Below, one piece after another: positions 16,152 to 26,764 of a DNA stretch of 64,000 nucleotides. The notes under the pieces are model-generated. The model saw only the letters and a list, made by a program, of their open reading frames with translations. It searched no databases and was not told the origin of the DNA. The translations under genes were made by a program, and so were the position numbers. Position 1 is the first letter of the stretch. Each line of letters opens with the position of its first letter. Source of the stretch: Cyclospora cayetanensis (Eukaryota; Apicomplexa; Conoidasida; Eucoccidiorida; Eimeriidae); NCBI RefSeq assembly GCF_002999335.1, contig NW_020312079.1, positions 1-64,000 of the forward strand. The letters run 5' to 3'.

Positions 16152-17369
16152 ATGCAGCGCAAAGGAGCTGCCGTCTCGCTGCGCGTTTTCGACTTATCGA
16201 GGGGAAAAGTGGAAATCTACGGGTCTCTGTTCCTCAACGACCGCAAGAAGGGCATATGGTACTTCCGTCTACCGACCCTCTGCTCGCTCTTCAGACTCTA
16301 CACTCTCCATCAGGGTCACTCGAGAGCAGCCAGGCCGTATTCGACGCGCGCTCTATCCGCACCCTCAGGCTCGAGAAGAGCGAAAATCTGAGGCAAAGCG
16401 AAGTGTCGCTCTCTCTCTGTGCTTCAGGCACACGAGTGTTTGTGTCTTCTCCAAGGAGTACTTTTACATGTCGACAATCTGCGTTTGCCTCAAGGGCTTC
16501 GGCTGGCCTGGAGAAGAGCTCCTTACCGACGAAATCCAGTACTGCTATACCCGTCCCGCCCCTAAGGCCCCTCTGCTCTTCCGTTGCATCCCTCTGCGCA
16601 TCATCGCCCATTCACGGCGAGTTTGAAGCGCCCGTCTGCGGTGGCTATGGGGTCTGCAGGATGGGCTGCACGGATGCAACAGAGGAGGAGCTGGAGGCCT
16701 ACCTCCATTTACAACATGGCTTGTTCACTCCAGTAAATCACTTGCGTTTATCCAGAGGGCTTCACTAGGCTGTGGAGCTCTCTGTGGCCCCTTACGGAGG
16801 GCCCCCTCTTCCCCCAGCGTTTTCCCCCAGCCTCCCCTCCTCCCCAGGCTTCGCTCCGTCAAGTCTGCTCGCAGCTGCTAAAATTGCCTGCGTTTCTTCT
16901 TGACCTTTTTGGCCTGGGAGGGGTGTGTCTGTGGGGCTCAGGATCGCTATGACGTATTCGTGCACAACTGCAATCATTTCTCTCAGAGCGTTCTGCGATT
17001 CTTAGGTGTTAACCCTTTACCCGCGTGTAGGCTTCGATGCCCCTTGGACTGCGCCTCCTTCTGCTGCTGCCTCGCACTCCCGTGCCCCTCTCTCCGCCCT
17101 CTCTTTCTCTACCTCTTTAGTTGGGGGCTTCTTGTCAACCACCGTCAGCCTTGCAAACGTGCCGTCTCGCAAGTGCATGCGCTGGCGGCGCTCCTTTGCA
17201 CGCAGGTTTGAGGCAGCACTAGCGATAGAAGGGGCTGTGGGCTTTTTGCGTTGCAGACATCGCCACGCTTCCCGATCGCGTGTTGGATACAGTCCTCGGG
17301 AAAATCGTGCGCCCTTTCGTTGACGCCTCCGTAAACAAGCTTAAGGCAGAACTGCGTGAGCCTGCTTAA
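16152..17369 (+). CDS. DESI-type PPPDE thiol isopeptidase (deSUMOylating/deubiquitinating family)
   Basis: PPPDE proteins (peptidase family C97, e.g. human DESI1/DESI2) are papain-fold thiol proteases that remove SUMO or ubiquitin. Five exons join in phase: 16152-16258, 16428-16538, 16660-16732, 16942-17026, 17257-17369, giving 162 residues (human DESI1 has 168). The catalytic His is in GIWHTSV, rebuilt across the first intron, and the catalytic Cys in VHNCNHF. Other landmarks: VSLRVFDLSRGK at the N terminus, KEYFYMS, MGCTDATEEEL, and a helical C terminus LPDRVLDTVLGKIVRPF that aligns with DESI1 position by position. The ATG at 16152 sits just where family members begin. The fold and dyad are firm; whether the substrate is SUMO, ubiquitin or an acyl group is not shown. 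Confidence 0.9.
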
Positions 17370-17533
17370 TCGGAAGGCCTAAACGAAAGCAGTTTTTTAC
17401 GCTCTGTGCAAGAGCAGCTCGAGAGACAGCTGCCCCTTCACGCACGCATGCGGCGTGTGTGCATTCATTTTATGCGAGCTACGGTTGACGTCTTCATTTA
17501 AAACTATGTTGGATCCTGAAGTTGAGGGCTGCT

Positions 17534-18583
17534 TTATCTGCAGGTCGCACTGCAGCCCCCTCAGAGCTGGAGGGGGAAGTCTTCTTTTACGGAGGCGCTC
17601 ACCCTGCTGTCCCTAACTGGGATGCTGCAGACAGAAAAAAGCTCCTGAAGAAAGCAGCTCGGAGGCAGCAGCAGCTCCGCAGAGACGAAAGGAGAACCAG
17701 GAAGAGCGCTTCCCCTGCTTCTGATGTCTTTCTCGGGGGGAGCCTTCAGCACAGAGCAGGACCCCGCAGCCGCAGCCAAACACGCGCCGCTGCAGCGGCA
17801 AGGGATATTGCGGGGGCGACAACATTGGCAGCGAGCACAGGCTTCGACTTCCAGCTTCCCTCTTACCTCGCAGATGCCTGGCAGGGGCGCAAGGAGGTTG
17901 TAGCTGCCGCGGCACAAGGTGCTGCTGCCGCTGCCGCAGCCACAGCTACTGCAGCAGCAGGACTTGCCGCAGCATCGGGGAGTGAAGAAGCGAATAGACG
18001 GCTCACAGAAGTAGCAGGCATAGCCTCCTCCCTTGAGCGAGCTGCTGTTGTTGCTGGCGCGGCTGCTGCAGCGCAGCGGCGGATTTCAGAGCTATGCACG
18101 GGCAGCAGCAACAACGAGGCCGGTAGCAGCGGCCTTTTTTCAGAGCAGAAAACACCACGTGGCGAGGAGAGCCTGCCCAGCTGGAGAACCGAGGGGAATG
18201 CTAAAACACACTCTGGGGCGTCGTCACCCTCTGCTGCGCAGCAGCAGCAAGAGGCGCTTCCCCCCCTTTCCTTGGGAGCAGCAGGACCAGCAGCAACAGC
18301 AGGAAGATCGAATGCATCGTCAGCCGACGAAAGGGAGGATGCCACTTATCCCGATGCTTGGCAGACGGTATCTGCCTCCAGCTCACCGCAGCCGCACCGC
18401 AGGTGCAGCAGTCGGTCAGTGCGCAGCTGTATCGCCAGAACCAGCAGCATCCAAGGCAGCGGGGGGGGCTGCAGCAACCTGGCGACGATGGATGCGTTTG
18501 CAGACAGGCTGCGGGAAGAGAAAGCAGCAGAATGGTCGGCGTTTTTGGCTAAAGAGCTCGAGCAGAAAGCGTCTAGCTGCTGA
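17534..18583 (+). CDS. Unidentified Ala/Gln/Ser-rich protein (5' end unresolved)
   Basis: A continuous plus-strand frame ends with a stop at 18583. It begins with a moderately complex segment (ELEGEVFFYGGAHPAVPNWD) followed by a basic, coiled-coil-like stretch rich in Lys, Arg and Gln. A long low-complexity middle of Ala, Gln and Ser comes next, and the end is an acidic/basic helix (DAFADRLREEKAAEW). No in-frame ATG lies near the left edge; a reasonable acceptor (TTTATCTGCAG, ending 17533) suggests an internal or last exon whose first exon I could not place. No family is recognised. It could be an extension of a neighbouring transcript or, less likely, a chance frame through CAG arrays. Confidence 0.4.
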   Translation, partial: LSAGRTAAPSELEGEVFFYGGAHPAVPNWDAADRKKLLKKAARRQQQLRRDERRTRKSASPASDVFLGGSLQHRAGPRSRSQTRAAAAARDIAGATTLAASTGFDFQLPSYLADAWQGRKEVVAAAAQGAAAAAAATATAAAGLAAASGSEEANRRLTEVAGIASSLERAAVVAGAAAAAQRRISELCTGSSNNEAGSSGLFSEQKTPRGEESLPSWRTEGNAKTHSGASSPSAAQQQQEALPPLSLGAAGPAATAGRSNASSADEREDATYPDAWQTVSASSSPQPHRRCSSRSVRSCIARTSSIQGSGGGCSNLATMDAFADRLREEKAAEWSAFLAKELEQKASSC

Positions 18584-19279
18584 GAGAGATCGGCGGCAGC
18601 AACAACAACAAAGGCGCCTACTGCGCTCGCTGCCGTAGAGGACGAGACAGCGGCAGCGACGTGCGTCGTTGAAAACATAGATAGAATATTTTCAACAGCG
18701 ACGGGAAGAAAGGGGCGGTAGCATCGCGACACGCATACAGATCAACACGACCTAGTGCTCCAGCGTGAACGCGCTGGAGAAGGCCAAAACAGCGTCTCTG
18801 AGGGTAACAGAATGTGAGCGTTTCCCACAGACCTTGTTGCAACCTCACGGGGATCGCCAGCAGCGCACGAGTTTAGCTACGCCATGTATTTATTATGCCA
18901 CTGTGCACAGCGGCGCCGCAGCATGGTATGTGTTCCTGTTGCTGCGGCTGCTAATTTAGTCCTTGTGCTAAGCGAAAGCCTTCAGGGCTTTCCCCAGGCG
19001 TTCTTTTTGAAGGGAGCACGGAGCGGAGCGGGGGGAGGGAGGGTTTGTGCAGGCACAGGCAGTAAAAGCCACATACGCAAGCCTTTGCCCTCCCCACCCC
19101 ACCCCACCCCCAAGTAACAGTAACTTGCCGGTCGCCTTTGTTCCCTTGTCTTGAAGCGTTTGTGTCTATGCCGCATGCCCACTACTAACGCTGCTGTGAG
19201 GCCTCTAGAAGGCACAGCGCAGCGCACCGACCAACCCACCCACCGAGAATAAAAGCAACTGGCACGGTTGTTGCAGCCC

Positions 19280-19347
<68 letters not shown>

Positions 19348-19558
19348 GTCGTGCAGGCGCAAGACTCGCTAGGGAGGAAACACGCAAAAGGTGTAGTGTA
19401 CATGCTTTCGCAAAAGGGCCATTGTTGCCCTTACTCCCAGTGAAGCAGCCAGGCTTCGCTGCTGCTGTTGCTGCTGCTGCTGCGCCCCCGTGCGAGCGCT
19501 CCCTGCGTTTGCATGCAGCACTTTTGCTGCTGAAAGGAAGTGATTTGGACTAGCGGCT
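18584..19558. other. Convergent intergenic region with TA array
   Basis: This gap lies between two converging frames. It holds a C-rich tract (CCCCACCCCACCCC, near 19090), the long TA array at 19283-19343 and a CTG run near 19460. No coding sequence is supported. Confidence 0.55.
19283..19343. repeat. (TA)n microsatellite
   Basis: About 60 bases of uninterrupted TA dinucleotide. ORFs reading alternating Tyr-Ile through it are artefacts. Confidence 0.97.
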
Positions 19559-22500
19559 TTAAGCGCCTTGCAGAGGACAGCCCTGCAGCGGCGGTTTAGG
19601 GGTAGGAGCAGTGGGGACGGCCGTCCCCACAGCAGCAGCTGCCGTTGGCAGGCTGCAGTTGCTCCCCCTATCCGCAACACGTTCGTGAAGAACAGCCCCC
19701 CCCGTATGCATGACTCCCGACCTCGGTGGGCAGGACCCTGCCACGAGCTGATCCGAAGGGAGAGGATGCACGTACCTCAAGGCGTGTGGCTGCTGTTGCT
19801 GCTCCTCTGCAGCCTCGCCTGCATACAGCGCCGCGGCGTCTAGCGCGTCAACGGGAGGGAAGCCGGGTGTTTCTGGTGAGGCTTGCGTTGCTGTTGGCGC
19901 AGCACAGACTGACGCGCACAAAGGAGGGCGCAGCACAGGTGCTCCCGAGCTGTCTGCAAGTCTTTGAACTTCCGCTGCAACGCTGGAAGCGGTGGTTGCC
20001 TGCTGTGCGGCTGTCGCGGGGGGGGTCGTTGCAGGAGGCGATGGTGCTGCTGTCGGGCAGAGGGGGTGTGCAGGCGGAGGCATTTCGCCTGGGGAGCTTG
20101 CGAATGCGGCTGAAGCGGGAGGGGTCAGGGCAAAAGCCGTCGGCGATGTTTGGCAAAGGGAAGAAGGGCTGCTGCCTTCCGCCGCTGGAGTCTGCACAGC
20201 GGCGAGGGCAGCAGCGACGGAGGCTTCTGGTGTCTTGTTGTGGCAGCTCGTGGTAGATGCCACCGTTACGGGTGTCGTAGGAGCCGTTCCTGTCATGCGG
20301 CCTTCCTGTTGGTCGCATGCCAACCCTAAAGCCCACTCTTTGCAGAGAGAGGGGCCCCCCAGAGGGCCCCCTAAGGCTCCTGCGGCGGCTGAGGGGGAGG
20401 AGCTCCGTGGTGACGCGGGAGCAACCCCCGCAGCCGCTGCTGCCACGGCAGCTGCTGCTTTCGCATTTGCCGTGGTGGCTACACGAGGCAGCAGCTGCTG
20501 ATGCTGTGGGGAGCATCGGAAAGGCAGCGGACAAAATGGAACCAGCGAGGAAACGGAGGAAGAGGAAGAGGAAGAGGAAGAGGTGGTGGTAATGCTCACA
20601 CACGCCCTCTGTGGAGTGTCCTCTGCACAGGAGCAGCTGCAGCTACTGCTGCTGCTCCTGCTACTGCTGCTGCTGCAGCTACTGCTGCTGCTGCTGCAGC
20701 TACTGCTGCTGCTGCTGCCGGTGGCACTGTCACGTAGTCCTTCCGCGACGTTTGATTTCGGAGAGCTTAAGCCTTCACACGCAGTGTCTGGCGCTGTAAT
20801 GAAGCGACAGCATGACGGTATGGGAGAGCCGTTGGCAGCAGCAGCAGCAGCAGCAGCGGCACACGCCGTGGTGGCAGCTTCACCAGGCTGCTGCTGACTG
20901 CCTAAAGCTGCAAAGTAGGCAGCTGCCCATACACCTGGAAAGAAGCCGTCTCCACATATGCTGGAGGCGTCCCCCGCCAGCATTCCTGCAAGAGCAGCGG
21001 CAGCGAGAGGATCGCCCCCTGCAGCGGCAGCCGCTGCAGCGACTCCCGCAGAGACACCAGAACGGTAAAAGTGCAGCGCCAACTCAAAGACAGATCGAAA
21101 AGGATACAACAGCTCAACAGGAGGCCCACTGCCTCCCCCAAGCAATGCACCGACATCCAAGCTCTCCGAAAACGAGGCAGCACCAGCGGCAGGAGCGCGA
21201 TGGAAGCCACCCTCCGGACTGCTGCTTGCAGCAGCTGCCGATCGAAACTCGCTTGGAGCAAAGGCATGCGCCAAACGCTGCACATTGGGCTGCAGAGGCA
21301 CCTTGGCGGCTGCTGCTGCCGCTGCTGCCGCTGCCGCTGCTGCTGCTGCTGCTGCTGCAGTGCCCGCCCCCTCAAGAGGAGGGAAGGGGGAACCGGAAGC
21401 TCGCGCTGCAACATAACGCTGCAGCAGCTCTACAGGATGAAAGAGCTCAACAGTGACTTGCGCTGCTCACACACACGCATACATATATATATATATATAT
21501 ACAAATATGGATACACATGCGTGTATGTGTGCATGCGTGGATGGATACACACACATATGCATGCATGTACGCATGGATGGATACACACACACATGGATAC
21601 ACACTCATATGCATGCATGCATCTGCACATATATATATATATATATACATGAATGCCCACACATATGCATGCATGCATCTGCACATATATATATGGATAC
21701 ACATACACATGTAAACACACACGTGCATGCATGCAGAAAGGCACCGTTGGCGCGGCCGCTGGTGGCCAGCCGGCCGGCAGCAGGAGGAGCATCAAGCAGC
21801 AACAGCAAAAGCGGCTGCATGCGTTTCCTACCAAAGGTGATGACCACACAAAAGTAGCCCTTCGAGCAGCGCGTTTCTGGCTGCTGCGCCACCAGTTCCT
21901 GCTGTCTGTACTGCTGCGGCTGCTGCAGTTGCAGCACGGGGTCTGCCTGCTGCTGCTGCTGCTGCTGCTGCTCCTGCTCCTGCTGCTGCTGCTGTGGAGA
22001 AGGAGGCGGTTCTTCGTTGAAGTCTGCAAAATCTACGAGGCGGTAGGGGGTCTCTCTTCCATCTGGCATCGTCATCTGCAGAAAGGCAAGTCACTTAGAC
22101 ATCTACCGCAGGCTCTTGCTGTCTGTCCAGCAGAGCTAGCGGGCCCTTTACTACGCTCACTAAAAAGGCGAGAGGGCGAGGTGTCAATCTAGCTAGCTAG
22201 AGGGGCTAAATACACACAATGTGCGCCTTCCTGACGGTGGCAATACGTGAGTCTCCACTCCACGCAAGTGCGTGCAGACTCGGCAGCTTCGTGTTTGGCT
22301 GGAGTGGCGCTTGCCAGTACAACAACTGACGCCCTCCTCTACCCCAGCAGCCGCCACCAAACAAACCTGGAAAATGGCAATAAAGCGCATGAGATCAATA
22401 AGCAGCGTCACCGCACACCCCGACTGAAGAGGTTCTAACCCCTCAACTGCCCGCCGCTCTAGCAGCGAGCCACGCCCTGAAAAAACACAGAACGGGGAGT

Positions 22501-24907
22501 CGACATATATAAATATATATATATATATAGATATGCATATACATATATCTATATATGTATATATCTCCTGTGAAGACTCTGCGATCAAGATGCAAGTAGC
22601 AGGCGAGCAGGAAGCGCAGTATGCTTTGCTATATACATGTATATATATATCTATATATATATGTATATCTATATATGTATATCTATATATGTATATCTAT
22701 ATATGTATATATGTATATATCTCCTGTGAAGACTCCGCGATCAAGACGCAAGTAGCAGGCGAGCAGGATGCGCAGTATGCCTTGCCATATATATACATAT
22801 GCATATATATATATATATCCATACATATATATGAGACGGGAGGCTTGTTTTTAGCCGTGAAGTGCGCTCCATGGGAGAGTGGTTAAAACTTACGCTTGCA
22901 CAGGTGACCCTGCCGGTTAACAAAGACGGAGTAAAGCGTCTGAATGTTTTTGCCGCATGGTACACGCGCTGCAGGAGAGTCACAGGAACCAGAGTTTAGA
23001 GTTTATGGTTAAATAAAAAGGGTGATATATAATGCGAGAGGTGGTAATGGTGACGGCGCGTATTACAGGCTGCAAGAGGCGCCTTGATCTTTCGAGTAGA
23101 TCGCTGAAACTGAGCGGTCTTCTAGACGTGCACCTGAGGCACGACTAGGATGCGAAAAACAGCAGAAAGCTGTAGCAGGAAGCGATTCAGCAGCCTCTAG
23201 AACAGCGGCCGCTTACTGGCGAAGACAAAGCCAACACCATCAGCGGCGCTAATTGGACCTAAAGGCACAAAGAGGAAGAGAAAGATACAAAAAATGAACG
23301 ATAGATGTAAAGAAAGAGAAAAAAGAGATATGGGGGAAGAGCGAGAGATATAAAGAAAGAAAAAAGAGAGATATGAGGGAAGAGCGAGAGATATAAAGAA
23401 AGAAAGAGAGGTACAAAGAAAGACGTGAGAGAGATATGTAAAGAAAGAAAAAGAGAGATACAAAGAAACAGCGCGAGAGCTACAAAGAAAGGAAACGAGA
23501 GAGATACAAAAAAAGACGAGATCTATAAAGAAAGAAAAAGAGCTACAAAGAAAGACGAGAGAGATCTATAAAGAAAGGAAGCGAGAGAGATACAAGAAAA
23601 GACGAGATCTATAAAGGAAGGAAAAGAGATATACATATATATATATGGAAAGCGAGACGAGAGAGAAATATAAAGAAAGTGCGTGCACGATGTATACACA
23701 TAGGCGGTGAAGAGGATGACACCCCCTATAGCTGCAGAAGCGGTAGGGAAAGCCCAAGCAAAAGAGACCCCTTCTTGCTTTCTTTCTTCTTTCCTTCCCC
23801 TCCCTCAGCCTCCTTCTTCCTCCCATTCGAGCGCAGCAGCAACCACAAGAAGCGGGGAGGAGGCGGGGGGGAAGGAAGGGCAGTCGAGAGGAGAAAGCAG
23901 GAGTTGCTCGTTCCACCTCCGCGAATGCAGCAATTACCTTTGGCGATTTTGTATCTGTAGGCGCAGATGCCACCCACTCTGAGTTGCCGTTCGTACACGA
24001 GGGAAATCATTCCTCCCTTCCTTTCTTTCTTGAATCTTTTGTCACCTCCAGACAGACGACCAACACGTCCAGCATCGGGGTGAAAACGTGGAGCTGCCCA
24101 GGGAGGTGCTACTGAGCCTGGCTGCCCTAATTCAGCGGGGGAGGAGAAATTCGCTCGGCTAGCAGCTGCCATGCGGTTGGCTTCGGGAAGTGCATCCTTC
24201 CTTAGAGAGAGTTGTCTCGAAGAGACTCCAGCGGAGCGCATCGAGATCGACAGCGTGCTGATGGAGGCGCTCGAGAGAGGCTGCAAAGACTCCTGGGAGG
24301 GTGCCTGCTTCTCCTGCTCACCGCGTAGAAGCCTTCGACTGATGCTGCTTGGTATGCTCTCGCCGCTAATGCTGCTGCTCAACTCGTTCGAGCTGCGGTT
24401 AGGGAGCTTCCCTGAGATGTCGTCCCCGTGGCTAACATCGCCACTGTGGCGCTTTGGCTGGTGTTGTTGATGTTGCTGATGTTGATATTGCTGTTGTTGA
24501 TATTGCTGTTGTTGCTGATGCTGTTGTTGCTGATGATGTTGTTGCTGATGATGTTGTTGATGTTGCTGTTGTTGATGTTGCTGTTGTTGCTGATGATGAT
24601 ATTGCTGATGCCGCGCTGTGCAATCGGCTTCCGCAGACGCGGCGGGAGGGCTGCTTTCCAGCGAGGCGCTTGTAAGGTTGCTTCTATGGCTAGATCTGAC
24701 GCTGTTAGCTTGAGGGTGATCGCTCGGGAGGTTATTCTTCTCGGGAGTCAAAGTGCTCAATGAAAGGCACGCAGAGAGAGCCGGCAGAGGAGGCGTAGGA
24801 GGGCATGCAAATTGTTGTGGCTTCCCAGACATCCCTAGGAGCGCAGGGGGGGCCCCCTGCTCACATACCATCGCCAGAGTTTTTTGCCATACTGCGGCTG
24901 GAGGCAT
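19559..24907 (-). CDS. Large unidentified protein with a possible SPRY-like segment and long Ala/Ser/Gln runs
   Basis: Six exons can be chained in phase, in gene order: 24907-23938, 23258-23217, 22968-22894, 22476-22367, 22075 to about 21735, and 21429-19559 (stop 19561-19559). The donor of exon 5 is uncertain. Exon 1 encodes a 320-residue region with a His/Gln array (24463-24612) and ends in [20 protein letters not shown]. The small exons encode complex, conserved-looking sequence: [33 protein letters not shown], then [17 protein letters not shown], and exon 5 opens with [19 protein letters not shown]. The alternation of GVGFVF, a glycine turn and [10 protein letters not shown] recalls a SPRY/B30.2 beta-sandwich, but I cannot confirm that. 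The last exon has [18 protein letters not shown] and [11 protein letters not shown] between Ala and Ser runs. The protein is real in my view; its function is unknown. Confidence 0.6.
20640..20722. repeat. CTG/CAG trinucleotide array inside an exon
   Basis: Dense CTG with a few substitutions. Read on the minus strand within the gene above it encodes a serine-rich run (AGC and AGT codons). Confidence 0.85.
21470..21735. repeat. Intronic TA/CATG/CACA repeat cluster
   Basis: Mixed TA, CA and GCATGCAT repeats. A composite unit with GCATGCATGCATCTGCACAT followed by a TA run occurs twice (near 21610 and 21667), and ATGGATACACA recurs several times. It fits between exons 5 and 6 of the large minus-strand gene. 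Confidence 0.8.
22500..22830. repeat. Intronic TA-rich array with a 75-bp direct duplication
   Basis: TA/TATG/ATCT repeats enclose two near-identical copies of a complex 75-base sequence, 22561-22635 and 22717-22791, offset by 156 bases with only a handful of differences. The array lies in the intron between exons 3 and 4 of the large minus-strand gene. Confidence 0.9.
23280..23690. repeat. Polypurine (GAGA/AAAGAAAG) tract
   Basis: About 400 bases almost free of C and low in T on the plus strand, built from degenerate units such as AGAGATATAAAGAAAG. On the minus, coding strand it forms an intronic polypyrimidine tract just upstream of the acceptor of the 42-nt exon 2. Confidence 0.9.
24463..24612. 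repeat. TTG/ATG trinucleotide array coding for His/Gln
   Basis: Repeats of TTGCTGATG and TTGTTGATG. On the minus strand inside exon 1 they encode alternating Gln and His with occasional Tyr. Imperfect unit order suggests slippage plus point changes. Confidence 0.85.
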
Positions 24908-25687
24908 ATGGAGTGCGGCTTTGCGTCAGGTCTAAGTGGCACTTACAAGAGCAGCCGCGGAAGAACGAGGGCGTTTGGAGGCAGTCTTCTATCGAGCCTC
25001 GGAAATTAGGATCGAGGAAAAAACAGAAAAGCTCCGCTTTCTATCATAATTAAAAGTTTAGGAGTTCGCGGTTAAGCGAGGAACCGAAACCCCTTAACGA
25101 CCCGCCCTCACCAGCCACAGCAGCCGCTGGCCTCCATTCTTCGGGAGAGAGAGAGAGATCTTCTTCAGATATCTCCCCCTCTCTCTCCGTCACGTAGGGC
25201 CTGAGACTTGTAATTTGATTCTTTTTCAAGTGAAACTGCGGGGGATGTGGGGATGGCGGAAGGAGGAGGACGGTGGTGATCCTCCTCGTCTTTAGTAGCC
25301 CTCCCTCTGCCCGCCACTCCGCACCAAACGGTCTTCCTGTGCTGCTGCTGCAACACCCCCTTCCCCTTCCCCTCCCCTTTCCCCGTAGCGCCTCTTCGCA
25401 GCGGCAGAAACAGCAACAGCTGCTGCCGCGCTAGGTGCTGCTGTCATCGAGGAACAAAAACCACCGCAGCAGCAACAGGCACTTAGTGGCCATGGCGCCT
25501 ACACATCCATGGGGTTCGTGAGAGAGGCCTCAGTGCGCTAGAAAAAGCTTGAGCTGTTCGTTCCTGCTCCTGTCATCTCGACGTCTACCAGCCCTTCCCT
25601 CCCCCCGCCGGCCTCGTTTCTCCCCAAAGGCACGCCCTCGAAGCTACGAGGAGACACCATCGGCAACATCCTCACTTTGCTTCGACA
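24908..25687. other. Divergent intergenic region
   Basis: The region between the start of the large minus-strand gene and uL23m. It contains a GAGA run near 25147 and C/T-rich DNA, and must include both promoters. No gene is supported. Confidence 0.5.
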
Positions 25688-26664
25688 ATGCCGCTCTTCA
25701 GCTTGTCGCATGTCCTCCTAACACCCCCCAAGACACCAAGGTATTGCTACACTCACCTGCACTCACACAGAAACATACTCGTTTCAAGGGTGTTGACCTA
25801 AGTTTCAAGGCGTCGTCATGCAAACGGAAGAGAGACAGACACTTCTTATGTCTATATGTATATACACTATATAGCCAGGATAAGGATGGGCCGAAGCATT
25901 CTCTGCACCTGGGTGCTTTGTTCGTAGGAACGTGTTTTTTCCCTGGCAAACAATGGCAGTCCACCTGAGCGGTGCGTTCTTGGAAGCCCGTCGCTTGGCA
26001 CTTCGTGTGCCTGTCAATCTGACAAAGCCAGAGATCAAGGCTTACTTGCAGTCTCTCTATGGGGCGAAGGTCCTCAAAGTAAACACGCTCATCAAAGTGC
26101 CCGAAAGGAGGAGAAATCTCGATGACAAGAGGCGTAAGGCCAGCGCGAAGGGTTTCAGAAAAGCCTTGCAATGACAGGTCGCACCGTTCCCTTGCGTAGG
26201 TGTGTCTTTGGCGCTAGGAGTACTATGCTTTCCAAAGTGCGCGTGGGGAGACCATTAGCTGTTTTTCCGCCGCTCAAAAGATGGTTTTCTATGCTATATG
26301 CCTTATGACTCGTGAACCTTCAGTGGGCTACCGGCGCGCGGGGTGTACGTACAAGAAGGCCATCGTGACGCTAGAAGATCCTGTGCCTGACGAAGTCAAG
26401 ATGCTGCGGTCTTCTCGGCGTCTGGGAGCTAATCCAGATATCACCAAGAAGAATGTTTCGTACGGTGCCAACAGAGACTTGAAGCGCAGGCCGTCGAGGA
26501 ATGAACTTTGGCAGGGAGGAGAGATCTCGCACGCGTGGACTCTCCCCATCCCGAATCTCTTAGCGGGTACGCTGCGGATTTGTTGCTATATACATATCTA
26601 TATATACTATATATATTGTATGTATTATGTATATATAGTGTGTATGTATGTGGATATACACATG

Positions 26665-26718
<54 letters not shown>

Positions 26719-26764
26719 CCACACACAGACATTTCGCATAGCAAAGAAAGTGTGGCGCGTCTGA
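25688..26764 (+). CDS. MRPL23: Mitochondrial large-subunit ribosomal protein uL23m
   Basis: uL23 sits at the peptide exit tunnel of the large ribosomal subunit. Four exons join in phase: 25688-25740, 25928-26151, 26324-26566 and 26742-26764, giving 180 residues (human MRPL23 has 153). Family features are NVFFPW near the N terminus, VPVNLTKPEIKAYLQSLYG followed by VLKVNT, a basic arginine/lysine loop, and YKKAIVTLEDP. The spacing matches mitochondrial rather than cytosolic L23. The short N terminus may serve as a targeting signal, which is inferred. The fourth exon is tiny and ends in KKVWRV; it lies after a TA array in intron 3, so the C terminus is the least certain part. An open frame at about 26824-26990 just downstream could be an alternative last exon, but I found no phase-compatible acceptor. 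Confidence 0.8.
26667..26715. repeat. (TA)n microsatellite in an intron
   Basis: About 49 bases of pure TA in the third intron of uL23m, preceded by degenerate TATA/GTAT repeats from about 26585. Confidence 0.95.

Noticed and set aside
19851..20603. Alternative frames on both strands (150-250 codons) overlapping the large minus-strand gene
   Set aside because: CAG-type arrays remove stop codons from several frames at once; these frames are shadows of the 580-codon coding frame.
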